Of a stretch of 24,876 bases of DNA, positions 6,445-12,535 are shown piece by piece; position 1 is the first letter of the stretch, and every line of letters starts with the position of its first letter. The notes under the pieces are model-generated. The model did not search any database and was not told where the DNA came from. It worked only from the letters and a program-made list of their open reading frames with translations. The DNA lies in IMG/VR virus record IMGVR_UViG_3300037041_000545, positions 1 through 24,876 of that record. One strand, given 5' to 3'. The translations under genes were made by a program, and so were the position numbers. This DNA comes from a virus.

Positions 6445-6548
6445 AACGTTTGATTAAATTTTATTTCACATATTCTCTTGTACAGTTCCTCATTAAATGT
6501 ACCTCTGATGTATTCGTGTGATGACTTGGTTGTCCAAAACCATTTCAT
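6441..6548 (-). CDS. Very small hypothetical protein, 35 aa
   Basis: An ORF from ATG 6548-6546 to TGA 6443-6441 fills the gap between the 116-aa and 77-aa genes and ends with an ATGA overlap. The product is MKWFWTTKSSHEYIRGTF, then NEELYKRICEIKFNQTL: a basic aromatic head and one amphipathic helix. The gap to the upstream stop is 10 bases. No family is recognised. The packing argues for a real gene, though 35 codons alone would not. Confidence 0.6.
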   Translation of the reverse strand: MKWFWTTKSSHEYIRGTFNEELYKRICEIKFNQTL

Positions 6549-6558
6549 TCGTTGAATA

Positions 6559-6909
6559 TTAAATACCATAATCTTCCCAATTTATTTCATCATTATCATT
6601 CCCCCAAGTGTATTCACTTAGGAAGTCATTCTCATCCATCAAGCATTCAATCATGTTGAGCATCCAATCCTTGTATGATGGATCAAATTCCATGACCTTA
6701 TCATCCGGGAATTCATCGGTCCACCAAGCTCCACCCTTCACATTGATGTCGATATCATATTTGCAGGTTTCAAAATCATAATTGCTCTTCCACCAATCAA
6801 TATCAATTCGAAAGTATATTGCACCAAGTTTATAATTGGCAACCATGGATGAATGGTCCACATCAGTGATGTCCAATTGAATGCGATCAATCTCTTTTTT
6901 CCAATTCAT
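6559..6909 (-). CDS. Hypothetical acidic Trp-rich protein, 116 aa
   Basis: A 116-aa, strongly acidic protein with many Trp residues: MNWKKEIDRIQLDITDVDHS, YFRIDIDWWKSNYDFETC, KGGAWWTDEFPDDKVMEFD, and a tail of DEN/DND/NWEDYG. The strand-rich pattern and negative charge would fit a DNA-mimic or inhibitor type of small phage protein, but this is only a compositional impression and no family is recognised. The start overlaps the 66-aa membrane protein gene by ATGA. It belongs to the first part of the early operon, where phages often keep host-takeover genes. Confidence 0.65.
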   Translation of the reverse strand: MNWKKEIDRIQLDITDVDHSSMVANYKLGAIYFRIDIDWWKSNYDFETCKYDIDINVKGGAWWTDEFPDDKVMEFDPSYKDWMLNMIECLMDENDFLSEYTWGNDNDEINWEDYGI

Positions 6910-7106
6910 TTTGCTGAGTGTTTAATTATCAATTCTCCATATCCATCCAATACCTTTGATTGAACGTGCTCAGGGATGTCCTGAATGACTTTATCCTCTT
7001 GGATATAGTTTGGTCTCGTTGAGATAAAATAAAGCATTACAACCAAGAATAATGCAACTGGAATAAATGCATCTAAAGCATCCTTTTGTTTTTGTGTAGT
7101 TTTCAT
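6906..7106 (-). CDS. Small membrane protein, 66 aa
   Basis: A basic N-terminus (MKTTQKQKD) is followed by one hydrophobic segment, residues about 13-28 (AFIPVALFLVVMLYFI), and then a soluble tail of about 38 residues with DIPEHVQSKVLDGYGELII. It is likely a single-pass inner membrane protein, tail orientation uncertain. The start and stop overlap the neighbouring genes. It is early in the leftward operon and unrelated to the lysis genes at 8751-10224; the function is unknown. Confidence 0.6.
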   Translation of the reverse strand: MKTTQKQKDALDAFIPVALFLVVMLYFISTRPNYIQEDKVIQDIPEHVQSKVLDGYGELIIKHSAK

Positions 7107-7270
7107 TTTAATCCAAGTTTTTGCACTAAGTTATGTACCACTGCCCAACGTGCAACGGCAGCATCTGTAATTGGGTCATTCATTCCTAATCTATCAATGC
7201 ATTCTTGCAGGTTTTCCCATAGTAACTTTTCTGATTGAATAATAGTGTTAATCATTTCTTGTTTTTTCAT
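7103..7270 (-). CDS. Small helical hypothetical protein, about 55 aa
   Basis: The longest frame opens at ATG 7336, but its first 22 residues (KKFCSCETYYDIRSI...) look non-coding. The ATG at 7270 gives MKKQEMINTIIQSEKLLWEN, then LQECIDRLGMNDPITDAAVA and RWAVVHNLVQKLGLK, a clean two-helix protein. An A-rich leader (TTTAAAAAACACC) precedes this ATG. Similar short proteins with an EN-helix and a D-x-T-x-R-W-x-V pattern are, as I recall, common in Bacteroidota mobile DNA, without known function. It is the first gene after the large control region, so it would be the first product of the early leftward transcript. Confidence 0.6.
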   Translation of the reverse strand: MKKQEMINTIIQSEKLLWENLQECIDRLGMNDPITDAAVARWAVVHNLVQKLGLK

Positions 7271-7397
7271 AGCGGTGTTTTTTAAATTTATACTGCGAAT
7301 ATCGTAATAAGTTTCACAACTGCAAAACTTTTTCAACTTTTTTTTCAGTTTTGAACAAAATAAATTGTGAATGCCTTATTTTAATAGGTTTAAAACG

Positions 7398-7412
7398 TAC
7401 CCGATAGGGTGC
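7398..7412. repeat. Operator-like repeat TACCCGATAGGGTGC, copy 1
   Basis: The 15-mer TACCCGATAGGGTGC occurs here and at 7439-7453, 41 bp apart, with a weaker third match (TACCTGATTGCGTAT) at 7489-7503. Its core ACCC-GATA-GGGT is a dyad, as expected for a dimeric repressor site. It lies in the untranslated leader of the early operon, downstream of the predicted promoter. Confidence 0.6.
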
Positions 7413-7438
7413 TCATGTATAGGAATTTTGATTAATTC

Positions 7439-7453
7439 TACCCGATAGGGTGC
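7439..7453. repeat. Operator-like repeat TACCCGATAGGGTGC, copy 2
   Basis: Exact second copy of the 15-mer at 7398-7412. It is preceded by ATTAATTC. The degenerate third copy at 7489-7503 is preceded by ATTAATTA, so these two share a longer context than the first. Confidence 0.6.
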
Positions 7454-7615
7454 AAAAACATATAATGTAAAGGAAAAACAATTAATTATACCTGATTGCG
7501 TATATTTTTCGTATAAATGCGGATATATTCGTATATCAAAGTGTCTTAAAAAGCACATTATAATATGTTTTTGACCTTTATATGACCAGTTATGGATAGA
7601 ATAATGTGCAAACTC

Positions 7616-7627
7616 ACATTATAATGT
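7616..7627. promoter_or_regulatory. Perfect 12-bp palindrome ACATTATAATGT
   Basis: ACATTATAATGT is its own reverse complement. A one-mismatch copy, ACATTATAATAT, lies at 7555-7566, both preceded by C. The palindrome sits just downstream of the predicted leftward -7 box, where a repressor would block early transcription. Confidence 0.45.
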
Positions 7628-7679
7628 CACAAAACAAAGGTAAAATGTGACGTTTTTTGTCACAAAACAAAGGTAAAAT
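7625..7679. repeat. Two perfect 22-bp direct repeats
   Basis: A 22-bp sequence (beginning TGTCACAAAACAAAGG, ending TAAAAT) occurs at 7625-7646 and 7658-7679, start-to-start distance 33 bp. Each copy contains a minus-strand TACCTTTG box. The spacing places the TTTG of the right copy in the -33 position of the left copy. The unit also provides half-sites of the TGTGAC/GTCACA dyad (7646-7651 and 7659-7664). Confidence 0.85.
7635..7666 (-). promoter_or_regulatory. Leftward Bacteroidota-type promoter for the early operon
   Basis: Minus strand: -33 TTTG at 7666-7663, a 20-bp spacer, then -7 TACCTTTG at 7642-7635. This matches the Bacteroidota consensus TTTG/TTG, 17-23 bp, TAnnTTTG. Transcription would start near 7628 and run toward the gene at 7270. 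The promoter lies within the 22-bp repeats and next to GTGAC dyads, so it is probably repressible. Confidence 0.6.
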
Positions 7680-7755
7680 TCATGCAGATAATCGGATTTT
7701 TACCGATTAATGTCCAGTTTTTTGTCACATAAACTTGACAAATTTGTGACGGAAA

Positions 7756-7784
7756 TGTCGCAAATATCTACTAAATATGCGACA
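7756..7784. repeat. Inverted repeat TGTCGCA / TGCGACA
   Basis: TGTCGCA at 7756-7762 and TGCGACA at 7778-7784 form a perfect 7-bp dyad with a 15-bp A/T-rich spacer. The spacing, 22 bp start to start, is about two helical turns, which fits a protein binding site better than a terminator; no T-run follows on either strand. Confidence 0.45.
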
Positions 7785-7894
7785 CAATATCAGGCTATAC
7801 CTTGAAATAAAGATATGAAACATAAGGTTATACCCATAAAAAAAGAGGTACCGTTTCCGATACCCCCAATTACACACGCTAATGAGGTGCTAAG

Positions 7895-8770
7895 TTACAA
7901 AGGAAATTTGATTGAGTCGATACTTTTATGCATTTTTCTCACACCATTTTTGGTGAATTCTTTTGAATGTATTGTCAAGATTCTTCCTCCGGTTGGTTTG
8001 ATGGGTGCACCCCTTTCAACATGCCATCCTTTCGAGCCATCACCATACTCCTCTTTGTACGTTCCGGTGAGCATCAAGTGAATGTTCTTATGGTGATTAA
8101 CGTATCCATGCTTCGGTGAATGAACAACCGTATCCCTCACATCATTACGACACGCATTCTCATGGATGTGTCCCATGGTAAAGACATCAAAGTCCTCATA
8201 CATCTCCAATGACCTGGTCAAGTTGATTGCTCCCTTGGTAACGATACCACCACCACCTGATCCATGGAAGTATTTGACCTTTGATGTGGTCCAAGAGCTT
8301 GAGTTATATTTCTGATGGATGATCAACCAACCACCATATCCTCCGGTCATCACATTGCTGCCATTCTTATAATTAAGTAGGTCCACAAATCGCTGAAGGA
8401 TATCCGTTTCTTGATATTTGATGATGGCGGTTTCATGATTTCCGTACCCAACAACAGTGAGGATATGTGCGTATGGACTAAACCATTCAACTGCGGTTTC
8501 AACTATGCTATCCAGGTACTTGGCATTGTTGTGCTCAGGTCGGATGTCGGACTTGTTGCCTCGCTTATCACCTCTCCCTTGCATCAAGCAAAAGAAATCA
8601 CCATTCACCATGACCTTGATATCATTCTCAAGGCAATAGTCGAAATCTCGCTTTAATAAATCCCAATCACATTTCGGATTGTCCCAGTGAAGGTCAGACA
8701 TCATTGCAAGTTGTACATTCTCTCCATCAAGGTGAAGCTCGTGAATGTTTTTAGAGTGCTTTTTGAGCAT
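7895..8770 (-). CDS. Calcineurin-like metallophosphoesterase
   Basis: A 291-aa protein with the full set of metallophosphoesterase motifs: MSDLHWD (D26, H28), VNGDFF (G57, D58), YGNHET (N111, H112), YFHGSGGGG (H169) and MGHIHE (H201, H203). These bind the two metals that cleave phosphoester bonds, often in DNA or nucleotides. The first 20 residues form a short strand-like lead, and a Gly-rich loop follows H169. It overlaps the spanin-like gene by 20 bases and is the last gene of the late leftward unit, before the large control region. The substrate cannot be read from sequence; a nuclease or phosphatase role in DNA processing or host takeover is possible. Confidence 0.85.
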   Translation of the reverse strand: MLKKHSKNIHELHLDGENVQLAMMSDLHWDNPKCDWDLLKRDFDYCLENDIKVMVNGDFFCLMQGRGDKRGNKSDIRPEHNNAKYLDSIVETAVEWFSPYAHILTVVGYGNHETAIIKYQETDILQRFVDLLNYKNGSNVMTGGYGGWLIIHQKYNSSSWTTSKVKYFHGSGGGGIVTKGAINLTRSLEMYEDFDVFTMGHIHENACRNDVRDTVVHSPKHGYVNHHKNIHLMLTGTYKEEYGDGSKGWHVERGAPIKPTGGRILTIHSKEFTKNGVRKMHKSIDSIKFPL

Positions 8771-9158
8771 ATTTTAACAGGTATCTCGTGAATATTCCGA
8801 GTCCAAACCCAATAACAAATAACCAAATATTCGCTTTAGATTTCTTCTCGCTTTTATATTTGGCAACCTCCACCTTTTGAATTTGGCGGATAGTATCTCT
8901 CTTTAATTTATATTCGATTTTTTTCTCCCAACGGGTGCGGGGAATATAGTGAGTTTTCCACATTACAACGGTATCCTTTTGAGTGATGTATCTCTCCCAA
9001 ACAATTTCATTGTTCACAATCACCGGAAATGAATCAACCGAAGTGATGCGGATGGTATCTGCTACCTCCTCACATTTGTATCCTTTCTTTATTGCCTTGT
9101 TGAGATGGTGCTCTGCTGAACACGATACCAGGATGAAAAGAATCAGTATGTATCTCAT
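8751..9158 (-). CDS. Probable unimolecular spanin (u-spanin)
   Basis: A 135-aa protein with a lipoprotein signal at the start (MRYILILFILVSC, lipobox LVSC with Cys13), an about 90-residue periplasm-like middle of strands and charged helix (WEKKIEYKLKRDTIRQIQKV), and a hydrophobic segment at residues about 110-127 (IWLFVIGFGLGIFTRYLL). A protein anchored by lipid in the outer membrane and by a C-terminal helix in the inner membrane is the plan of u-spanins such as T1 gp11, which has nearly the same length. Spanins fuse the two membranes in the last step of lysis. It directly follows amidase (ATGA overlap) and holin. A plain lipoprotein of other function is the alternative. Confidence 0.6.
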   Translation of the reverse strand: MRYILILFILVSCSAEHHLNKAIKKGYKCEEVADTIRITSVDSFPVIVNNEIVWERYITQKDTVVMWKTHYIPRTRWEKKIEYKLKRDTIRQIQKVEVAKYKSEKKSKANIWLFVIGFGLGIFTRYLLKYAQKAL

Positions 9159-9802
9159 AAATTTTTAAGCATTTCAATCACTCGTGGACATGGATACATA
9201 TCACTTTTATCCTTCCGTACCGAGTTATGTGTGAAAATCCCTCTCATGCCCTTAAATGCATCCTTATCGATACCCCAAATGGAATCATTATAGTCCTTAG
9301 GGATATCATATGTATCGCATAAATATACAACTAATTGTCTGAGTGACTCAATTTGAGCATCACTGTACTTATAATAGTGTTTGAATCCCTTGAATGGTTG
9401 ATCTAATGTCGTAACATTCTCAGCTTTCACCAATCCACCTGCATAATTGTAGAACTTATCACCTCTTTTGGTAAGGTATCCCCAATTACACACCTCGATT
9501 CCAACTGATGTCTTGTTGAGATTGGTATACTTGGCACCATTTGTAACGAAATCTTGGTTGTCAATCCCTAAATGCCATGCCCAATGTTTTGAACTGAAGC
9601 ATTGCACGATTGTTCCATCCTCACCAATGACAAAAGCGGTCCCGATTCTCGTTTCATTTGAATTCCAATAGCGACTTACACCTTCAGCATTGCCATTCCC
9701 GGCAGTATGGTGAAGATATATTTGTGATTTCGGTGATTCCTCTTTGAAGAATTGGTTGTCCTTCAACCTTACTTGCTTGATTTTGCTGATGTCCAACTTC
9801 AT
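9155..9802 (-). CDS. N-acetylmuramoyl-L-alanine amidase (endolysin)
   Basis: A 215-aa amidase_2-type enzyme that cuts the bond between MurNAc and the stem peptide. Zinc ligands can be placed: H31 or H32 in IYLHHTAGNGNAEG, H192 in GIFTHNSVRKDKSD and C205 in MYPCPRV. E103 in SVGIEVCNWG lies in the conserved central strand. There is no signal peptide, so export needs the holin encoded immediately upstream. The overlaps with holin (9799-9802) and spanin-like gene (9155-9158) define the lysis cassette. The length is typical for single-domain phage amidases, and no cell-wall-binding domain is seen. Confidence 0.9.
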   Translation of the reverse strand: MKLDISKIKQVRLKDNQFFKEESPKSQIYLHHTAGNGNAEGVSRYWNSNETRIGTAFVIGEDGTIVQCFSSKHWAWHLGIDNQDFVTNGAKYTNLNKTSVGIEVCNWGYLTKRGDKFYNYAGGLVKAENVTTLDQPFKGFKHYYKYSDAQIESLRQLVVYLCDTYDIPKDYNDSIWGIDKDAFKGMRGIFTHNSVRKDKSDMYPCPRVIEMLKNL

Positions 9803-10224
9803 TTGAATTCGTCTAAGTTAGTTTTGGTCCTGGTGATAAATTTGCGAAGAGCTGCAAGGACATTCTTCCCGGTCACACTCTCATATGATTCATTGATTGA
9901 TTTGATTTCAACCATCACACAAAAGAATGCGAATACTTTGGTCATGATTAGCTCAATAGAGATGAATTCAGAGATGATATCACCTGCAATATACTTCTCA
10001 ATTAGGAAGGTGAACATAATTGCACCACCATATAACAATGACTTGCTGATTGTATCTGATAACCTGCGAGATTGGAATGCTTTCCATCCTCCTTTTTTTA
10101 CTGATCTCCAAATACCAAAGCAGGTATCAATGAAGATAGCCAACATGGCTAAGTATATCATTGGCATGACCGGTGAAAGTACCGCCCAAAACGAAGCAAA
10201 CATAATCAACACATTCTGCCTCAT
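9799..10224 (-). CDS. Holin, phage_holin_4-like
   Basis: A 141-aa membrane protein. Hydrophobic stretches lie at residues about 6-33 (ending IYLAMLAIFIDTCFGIW), 62-79 (SLLYGGAIMFTFLIEKYI) and 90-106 (IELIMTKVFAFFCVMVE), followed by EIKSINESYESVTG and a basic tail. The pattern D-T-x-G, the KSR/SRRL basic loop and the E-x-x-S-I-N-E segment match the toxin-secretion/phage_holin_4 type found in Bacteroidota phages. It lies directly before the amidase, which it would release to the periplasm. It overlaps both the connector-like gene and the amidase gene by ATGA. Confidence 0.8.
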   Translation of the reverse strand: MRQNVLIMFASFWAVLSPVMPMIYLAMLAIFIDTCFGIWRSVKKGGWKAFQSRRLSDTISKSLLYGGAIMFTFLIEKYIAGDIISEFISIELIMTKVFAFFCVMVEIKSINESYESVTGKNVLAALRKFITRTKTNLDEFK

Positions 10225-10787
10225 AGGACCATGATTGAATTGTTGTAACCGTTATCAGTTGGGTAGCCACATGACCACACTCCATTCATGAAGCAATTCC
10301 CCACACACATATGACAATCAATCTGAGGACGTAGGTCAGTATCTCGATTCTCATGTGATGTAAATATTGGATATTCTGATTTGTTCTTTACCAGGTATCG
10401 AATCAATCGCATCTCAAAGAATGATGCTTTCTGAGCATAATGCTCCATGCCAAATGCAACCTCACTGCGAGATACATTTGATGAGTTATCACCAAATTGA
10501 GTTTGAAGTCCTTTATTCTTGAGTTGATACGTCAATCCAAATATTGCATCCTCAGCTGAACGCCATGCAATCACCGGTTGAATAAACAAAACAAGAGCTT
10601 CCTCTTCCGGTGTTAATGTTTGGTCATTGTATGCCTCAAGTAAGTGATCATAAAAGACAGTCCCAAGGATTGGCATCACTCTCAATTGTGCTTGAGTCGC
10701 AATGTATGGAGTCACATCAGTCACATCCACATTGGCAGTGATTGGTGTGTTTGTTTTTAGATAGGTTTCGGTGATGAAATACAACAT
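10221..10787 (-). CDS. Head-tail connector-like protein (DUF6712-like)
   Basis: A 188-aa, mostly helical protein: TPYIATQAQLRVMPILGT, DHLLEAYNDQTLTPEEEAL, FIQPVIAWRSAEDAIFGL, then NKGLQTQFGDNSSN and MEHYAQKASFFEMRLIRY. This arrangement resembles the DUF6712 family of Bacteroidota phages, which I take as an adaptor at the portal-tail joint. The start overlaps the portal stop as TAATG. The last 30 residues are unusual: C158, C161, C165 and C173 (DCHMCVGNC, WSCGYP) could bind a zinc ion. It lies between portal and holin. The connector role is inferred from gene context and helical pattern. Confidence 0.6.
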   Translation of the reverse strand: MLYFITETYLKTNTPITANVDVTDVTPYIATQAQLRVMPILGTVFYDHLLEAYNDQTLTPEEEALVLFIQPVIAWRSAEDAIFGLTYQLKNKGLQTQFGDNSSNVSRSEVAFGMEHYAQKASFFEMRLIRYLVKNKSEYPIFTSHENRDTDLRPQIDCHMCVGNCFMNGVWSCGYPTDNGYNNSIMVL

Positions 10788-12106
10788 TATGCTTGAGGTG
10801 TTTGTGGTTGATTACTTGCAATCACATCTCCTCCCTCCAATGGAGGTAACGATGCCAATGCTCTCACTTCGTTTGGTGTCATGGTGTCAAGTACCTTGGT
10901 TGCAACCAATGGACTCATCGCATTCAATGCATCTTGAGTTTTGGATGCATCACCTTCCACCTCAACGATTGTTTCATTGATGATTTGGAAATTGTTGACC
11001 ATGAAATCTGCGTTGATTCTTGCAATGCGAAGTATCTCGTTGAAGATATCAGTGACTTGATCTCTCAATGGCATCACGACATTCTTCTCAAATATCACAT
11101 ATGCTTGTTTGATATCACTACCTGAACCAAGTGAACCCGTTGTGCGAACTCCCATCAAGATTGGATCAATTGTGTGGGCAAAACAAATCTGCTCAGTATT
11201 CAATCCGGATGCTTCCTGGAATAGCTTATCATTTTGATTGGTTGGAATGCTTTCAATCTTCGGCAATTGGTCCTGAGAATTAGCAAAGAATGCAACTGCT
11301 TTCCCAGCATTGGCAGCTCCCTTCATTTTGTCAATTGTGTTTCTCAAGACGTTTTTCTCCTCTTCAGATTGTGGTCGCTTAGGGAACATCATTGCGAATG
11401 ATGGGAACACACTGTTCTGAATATTCGATTTTGCGAAGTAACTTAACTCGCCCGAGAGATATGCAAAATTTAAACAACTGGTGTATTTCGGCAGCGGATA
11501 CCACTCTTGACCTAAACACTCAACCTCATACACAAATAATTGGCATCGGTCTGAGCAGGTTGGATGATATCTTTGAATGTCACGCACATCGATTCTTGCT
11601 GCCCAATCATCACAAATAAAGTAGTTGTTAGGATTTTGTCCTCTTCTCACTTTATCCGGAGATACGTTCTCCATGCGAGTGAGCTTCATCTTCTCATCAA
11701 AGTACAGTTTAAAGTAAACACGATTGTGCACAATCAATTGCTCGGTTGTGATTCTCACTGTTTTCTTGAGTCGAGATTTCTTTTCGAATGTATATAAATC
11801 AAGTAACTCTTGAGGTGTTGCCGTTGTTGCTCTCAATTCAATCCCTCCACCAATTACTGCATTGGTTTTGTAGTCCACAATGGAGCCATGCAAAGGTGAT
11901 GAGTATACCAATTGGTTGAGGACGGAAGGAAATAAATTCGAATCCCCGAATGGAATCCATCCACTGGTCTGATGCCTCCCATTAACATATGGAAGAGATA
12001 AATTCCCCGAACCAATTTTAAGAAATGGTGTTGAAAAGGACTGATATCCTTCCACCATCTCCGGTGATTCTTGTTTTGTTGTTCTAAATCGGTCAAAAAA
12101 TCCCAT
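10787..12106 (-). CDS. Portal protein
   Basis: A 439-aa portal from ATG 12106. A longer frame from 12139 would overlap the previous gene by 32 bases, whereas 12106 follows that gene's TAA by one base and gives MGFFDRFRTTK, a normal portal start. Typical portal features are visible: LNQLVYSSPLHGSIVDYKTN near residues 65-85, VSPDKVRRGQ, the helix YLSGELSYFAKSNIQNSV, FFANSQDQLPKIESIP, the stem-like EASGLNTEQICFAHTIDP with LMGVRTTGSLGSGSD, and the C-terminal TPNEVRALASLPPLEGGD seen in many portals. It forms the dodecameric DNA channel at a head vertex. The large terminase is not next to it and must lie outside the window. Confidence 0.88.
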   Translation of the reverse strand: MGFFDRFRTTKQESPEMVEGYQSFSTPFLKIGSGNLSLPYVNGRHQTSGWIPFGDSNLFPSVLNQLVYSSPLHGSIVDYKTNAVIGGGIELRATTATPQELLDLYTFEKKSRLKKTVRITTEQLIVHNRVYFKLYFDEKMKLTRMENVSPDKVRRGQNPNNYFICDDWAARIDVRDIQRYHPTCSDRCQLFVYEVECLGQEWYPLPKYTSCLNFAYLSGELSYFAKSNIQNSVFPSFAMMFPKRPQSEEEKNVLRNTIDKMKGAANAGKAVAFFANSQDQLPKIESIPTNQNDKLFQEASGLNTEQICFAHTIDPILMGVRTTGSLGSGSDIKQAYVIFEKNVVMPLRDQVTDIFNEILRIARINADFMVNNFQIINETIVEVEGDASKTQDALNAMSPLVATKVLDTMTPNEVRALASLPPLEGGDVIASNQPQTPQA

Positions 12107-12107
12107 G

Positions 12108-12449
12108 TTAATCGTAGATTGAGTTTTGTATTGCACCACTTACAACCATTCTCCCCTCCTCAATGACCACTTCGGTCGTGTCCTGGATAGATGTTGGTGG
12201 AATTGTTGATTCATACACTTGATATCGGTATTGTCCTTTGACCAAAATCACATCAACCGGCTCATCCAATAAAAAGAGATTAAATCTCTCCTTCCAATTG
12301 GAGATATCAGCGGTGGTGAATAGGATTGGATCGTTGGTGGTATCCATTTCATTCTCAAAAACGAACAAATAATACGGATTAGACAATGTGCTCACCTCAG
12401 TTAAAGTAAGCACGATGGAATTCACCTCACCTTTATCAATGTAAATCAT
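12108..12449 (-). CDS. Conserved Bacteroidota-phage virion-module protein, 113 aa
   Basis: A 113-aa beta-rich protein: VNSIVLTLTEVSTLSNPYYL, FVFENEMDTTND, WKERFNLFLLDEP, ILVKGQYRYQVYEST and VVIEEGRMVVSG. I recall the same pattern (NPYYLFVFE, then YRYQVYE and a closing E-G-R-M-V-V) among structural genes of Bacteroidota siphophages, without a proven role. It lies between the tail-tube candidate and the portal, so it may be a head-tail joining or tail protein. A hairpin terminator at 12487-12514 separates it from the upstream gene, so it may need read-through or its own promoter; no clear promoter was found in the 86-bp gap. Confidence 0.6.
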   Translation of the reverse strand: MIYIDKGEVNSIVLTLTEVSTLSNPYYLFVFENEMDTTNDPILFTTADISNWKERFNLFLLDEPVDVILVKGQYRYQVYESTIPPTSIQDTTEVVIEEGRMVVSGAIQNSIYD

Positions 12450-12486
12450 ACTATTATATTATAATTAGCAACGAAAATGTTTATAA

Positions 12487-12514
12487 ATAAAAAAGCCACC
12501 CGATATGGATGGCT
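12487..12514 (-). terminator. Rho-independent terminator after tail-tube gene
   Basis: The stem pairs 12494-12501 (AGCCACCC) with 12507-12514 (GGATGGCT): eight pairs, one a G-U wobble in the leftward RNA, with a 5-base loop GATAT. Read leftward, the stem is followed at once by TTTTTATTTATAA. It lies 21 bases after the stop of the 174-aa gene. Confidence 0.8.
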
Positions 12515-12535
12515 CTATTTTTGTAATTGAAATGA

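Larger units (their letters stand above)
7271..7894. other. Long non-coding control region
   Basis: These 624 bp hold no convincing gene. They separate the late lysis/phosphoesterase end from the first early gene. The stretch is A/T-rich and dense in short direct and inverted repeats, listed separately, with one good leftward promoter. The sequence between the promoter and the first gene gives a leader of roughly 290-360 bases that carries the TACCCGATAGGGTGC repeats. It is most likely the operator/promoter region of the early operon; a second origin cannot be excluded, because the GTGAC motif is shared with the iterons at 5319-5486. Confidence 0.65.

Noticed and set aside
7271-7336. N-terminal extension of the 55-aa gene from ATG 7336
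   Set aside because: The added residues (KKFCSCETYYDI) do not resemble the rest, and the internal ATG at 7270 has an A-rich leader.
7376-7558. 60-codon leftward ORF in the control region
   Set aside because: It crosses both TACCCGATAGGGTGC repeats and the third weak copy, has no coding-like composition, and lies in the predicted leader of the early transcript.
7815-8081. 88-codon rightward ORF
   Set aside because: Two thirds of it is antisense to the metallophosphoesterase gene. The first 27 codons outside that gene look mildly protein-like (MKHKVIPIKKEVPF), but no promoter or family supports it.
12107-12139. Upstream portal start at 12139
   Set aside because: It would overlap the 113-aa gene by 32 bases; ATG 12106, one base after that gene's stop, gives a typical portal N-terminus.
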